A stretch of 24,095 nt of DNA from CADDZO01 sp035294145 (GTDB lineage: Bacteria > Chloroflexota > Dormibacteria > Dormibacterales > Dormibacteraceae), in NCBI GenBank assembly GCA_035294145.1, contig DATGLL010000217.1:1-24095 (forward strand). Reading direction: 5' to 3'. The translations under genes were made by a program, and so were the position numbers. Numbering within the stretch: the first letter of the stretch is position 1; each line of letters starts with the position of its first letter. This document shows, piece by piece, positions 24,003 through 24,095 of this stretch. The notes beneath the pieces are model-generated. The model was not told the DNA's origin. It saw only the letters and a program-made list of their open reading frames with translations, and searched no databases.

Positions 24003-24095
24003 TGCCCCGAGGACGCCGGTCCCGTCCAGGGCACCGATCCCCTCCGGGGTCACCGAAGGGCTCGCGCACGAAGGCCTGGAGACGGTCTGGGGCGG

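Larger units (their letters stand above)
22607..24095. other. about 1.49 kb upstream of rpsL without a recognisable gene
   Basis: Both strands carry several open frames of 60-200 codons, but all give Gly/Arg/Pro/Ser-rich products with no motif I know, as expected for GC-rich non-coding DNA. No tRNA or rRNA signature is visible and there is no rpoC end, though rpoBC often precede rpsL. Visible structure comprises a leftward terminator near 23190-23221, hairpins at 23157-23174 and 23316-23338, and palindromes at 23769-23784 and 23977-24002. A leftward frame ending at 23270 stops about 49 nt before the terminator and is the best gene candidate, but its composition gives it little support. Confidence 0.6.

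Noticed and set aside
22607..24095. rpoC end, tRNA or rRNA upstream of rpsL
   Set aside because: No RpoC motif in any frame and no TTCGAATC-type T-loop or rRNA signature on either strand.

Overview
The window carries one uninterrupted run of 37 genes on the minus strand, from about 22.5 kb down to 124. It is the fused str, S10, spc and alpha ribosomal-protein cluster of a GC-rich bacterium. In transcription order it reads rpsL-rpsG-fusA-tuf, rpsJ-rplC-rplD-rplW-rplB-rpsS-rplV-rpsC-rplP-rpmC-rpsQ, rplN-rplX-rplE-rpsN-rpsH-rplF-rplR-rpsE-rpmD-rplO-secY-adk-map, rpmJ-rpsM-rpsK-rpsD-rpoA-rplQ, then rplM-rpsI and truA. Every plus-strand open frame I examined is an antisense shadow of these genes. 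The protein style suggests a high-GC Chloroflexota (Thermomicrobia-like) or a neighbouring Actinomycetota-type lineage: zinc-type S14, S4, L24 and L36, the L17 and S3 N-terminal style, and many GTG/TTG starts. This placement is an inference from memory of the families and needs a tree.

Layout: 1-96 is the 5' end of an IS607-type serine recombinase gene that runs off the left edge, directly after truA and in the same orientation. 124-3877 holds truA, rpsI, rplM, rplQ, rpoA and rpsD. 3979-5041 holds rpsK, rpsM and rpmJ. A 245-bp spacer at 5042-5286 lies where infA is often found, but infA is absent. 5287-8211 holds map, adk and secY. 8365-18303 is the dense spc and S10 block, with many 4-nt GTGA/ATGA stop-start overlaps. 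18338-22528 holds tuf, fusA, rpsG and rpsL. 22529-24095 is about 1.57 kb without a recognisable gene. It contains a likely promoter and leader hairpin for rpsL, a leftward intrinsic terminator, and two long perfect palindromes.

Together the genes build the 30S and 50S subunits, supply elongation factors G and Tu, the RNA polymerase alpha subunit, the protein-export channel SecY, adenylate kinase, N-terminal Met removal and tRNA pseudouridylation. The main oddities are: adk has no canonical start codon but a well placed Shine-Dalgarno in front of a GTC; S3, L22, L29 and L30 carry long low-complexity extensions; infA is missing from its usual place; and an IS607-type gene abuts truA with a possible promoter inside the truA 3' end. 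I did not find a clear undescribed multi-gene system; this is mostly core housekeeping DNA.
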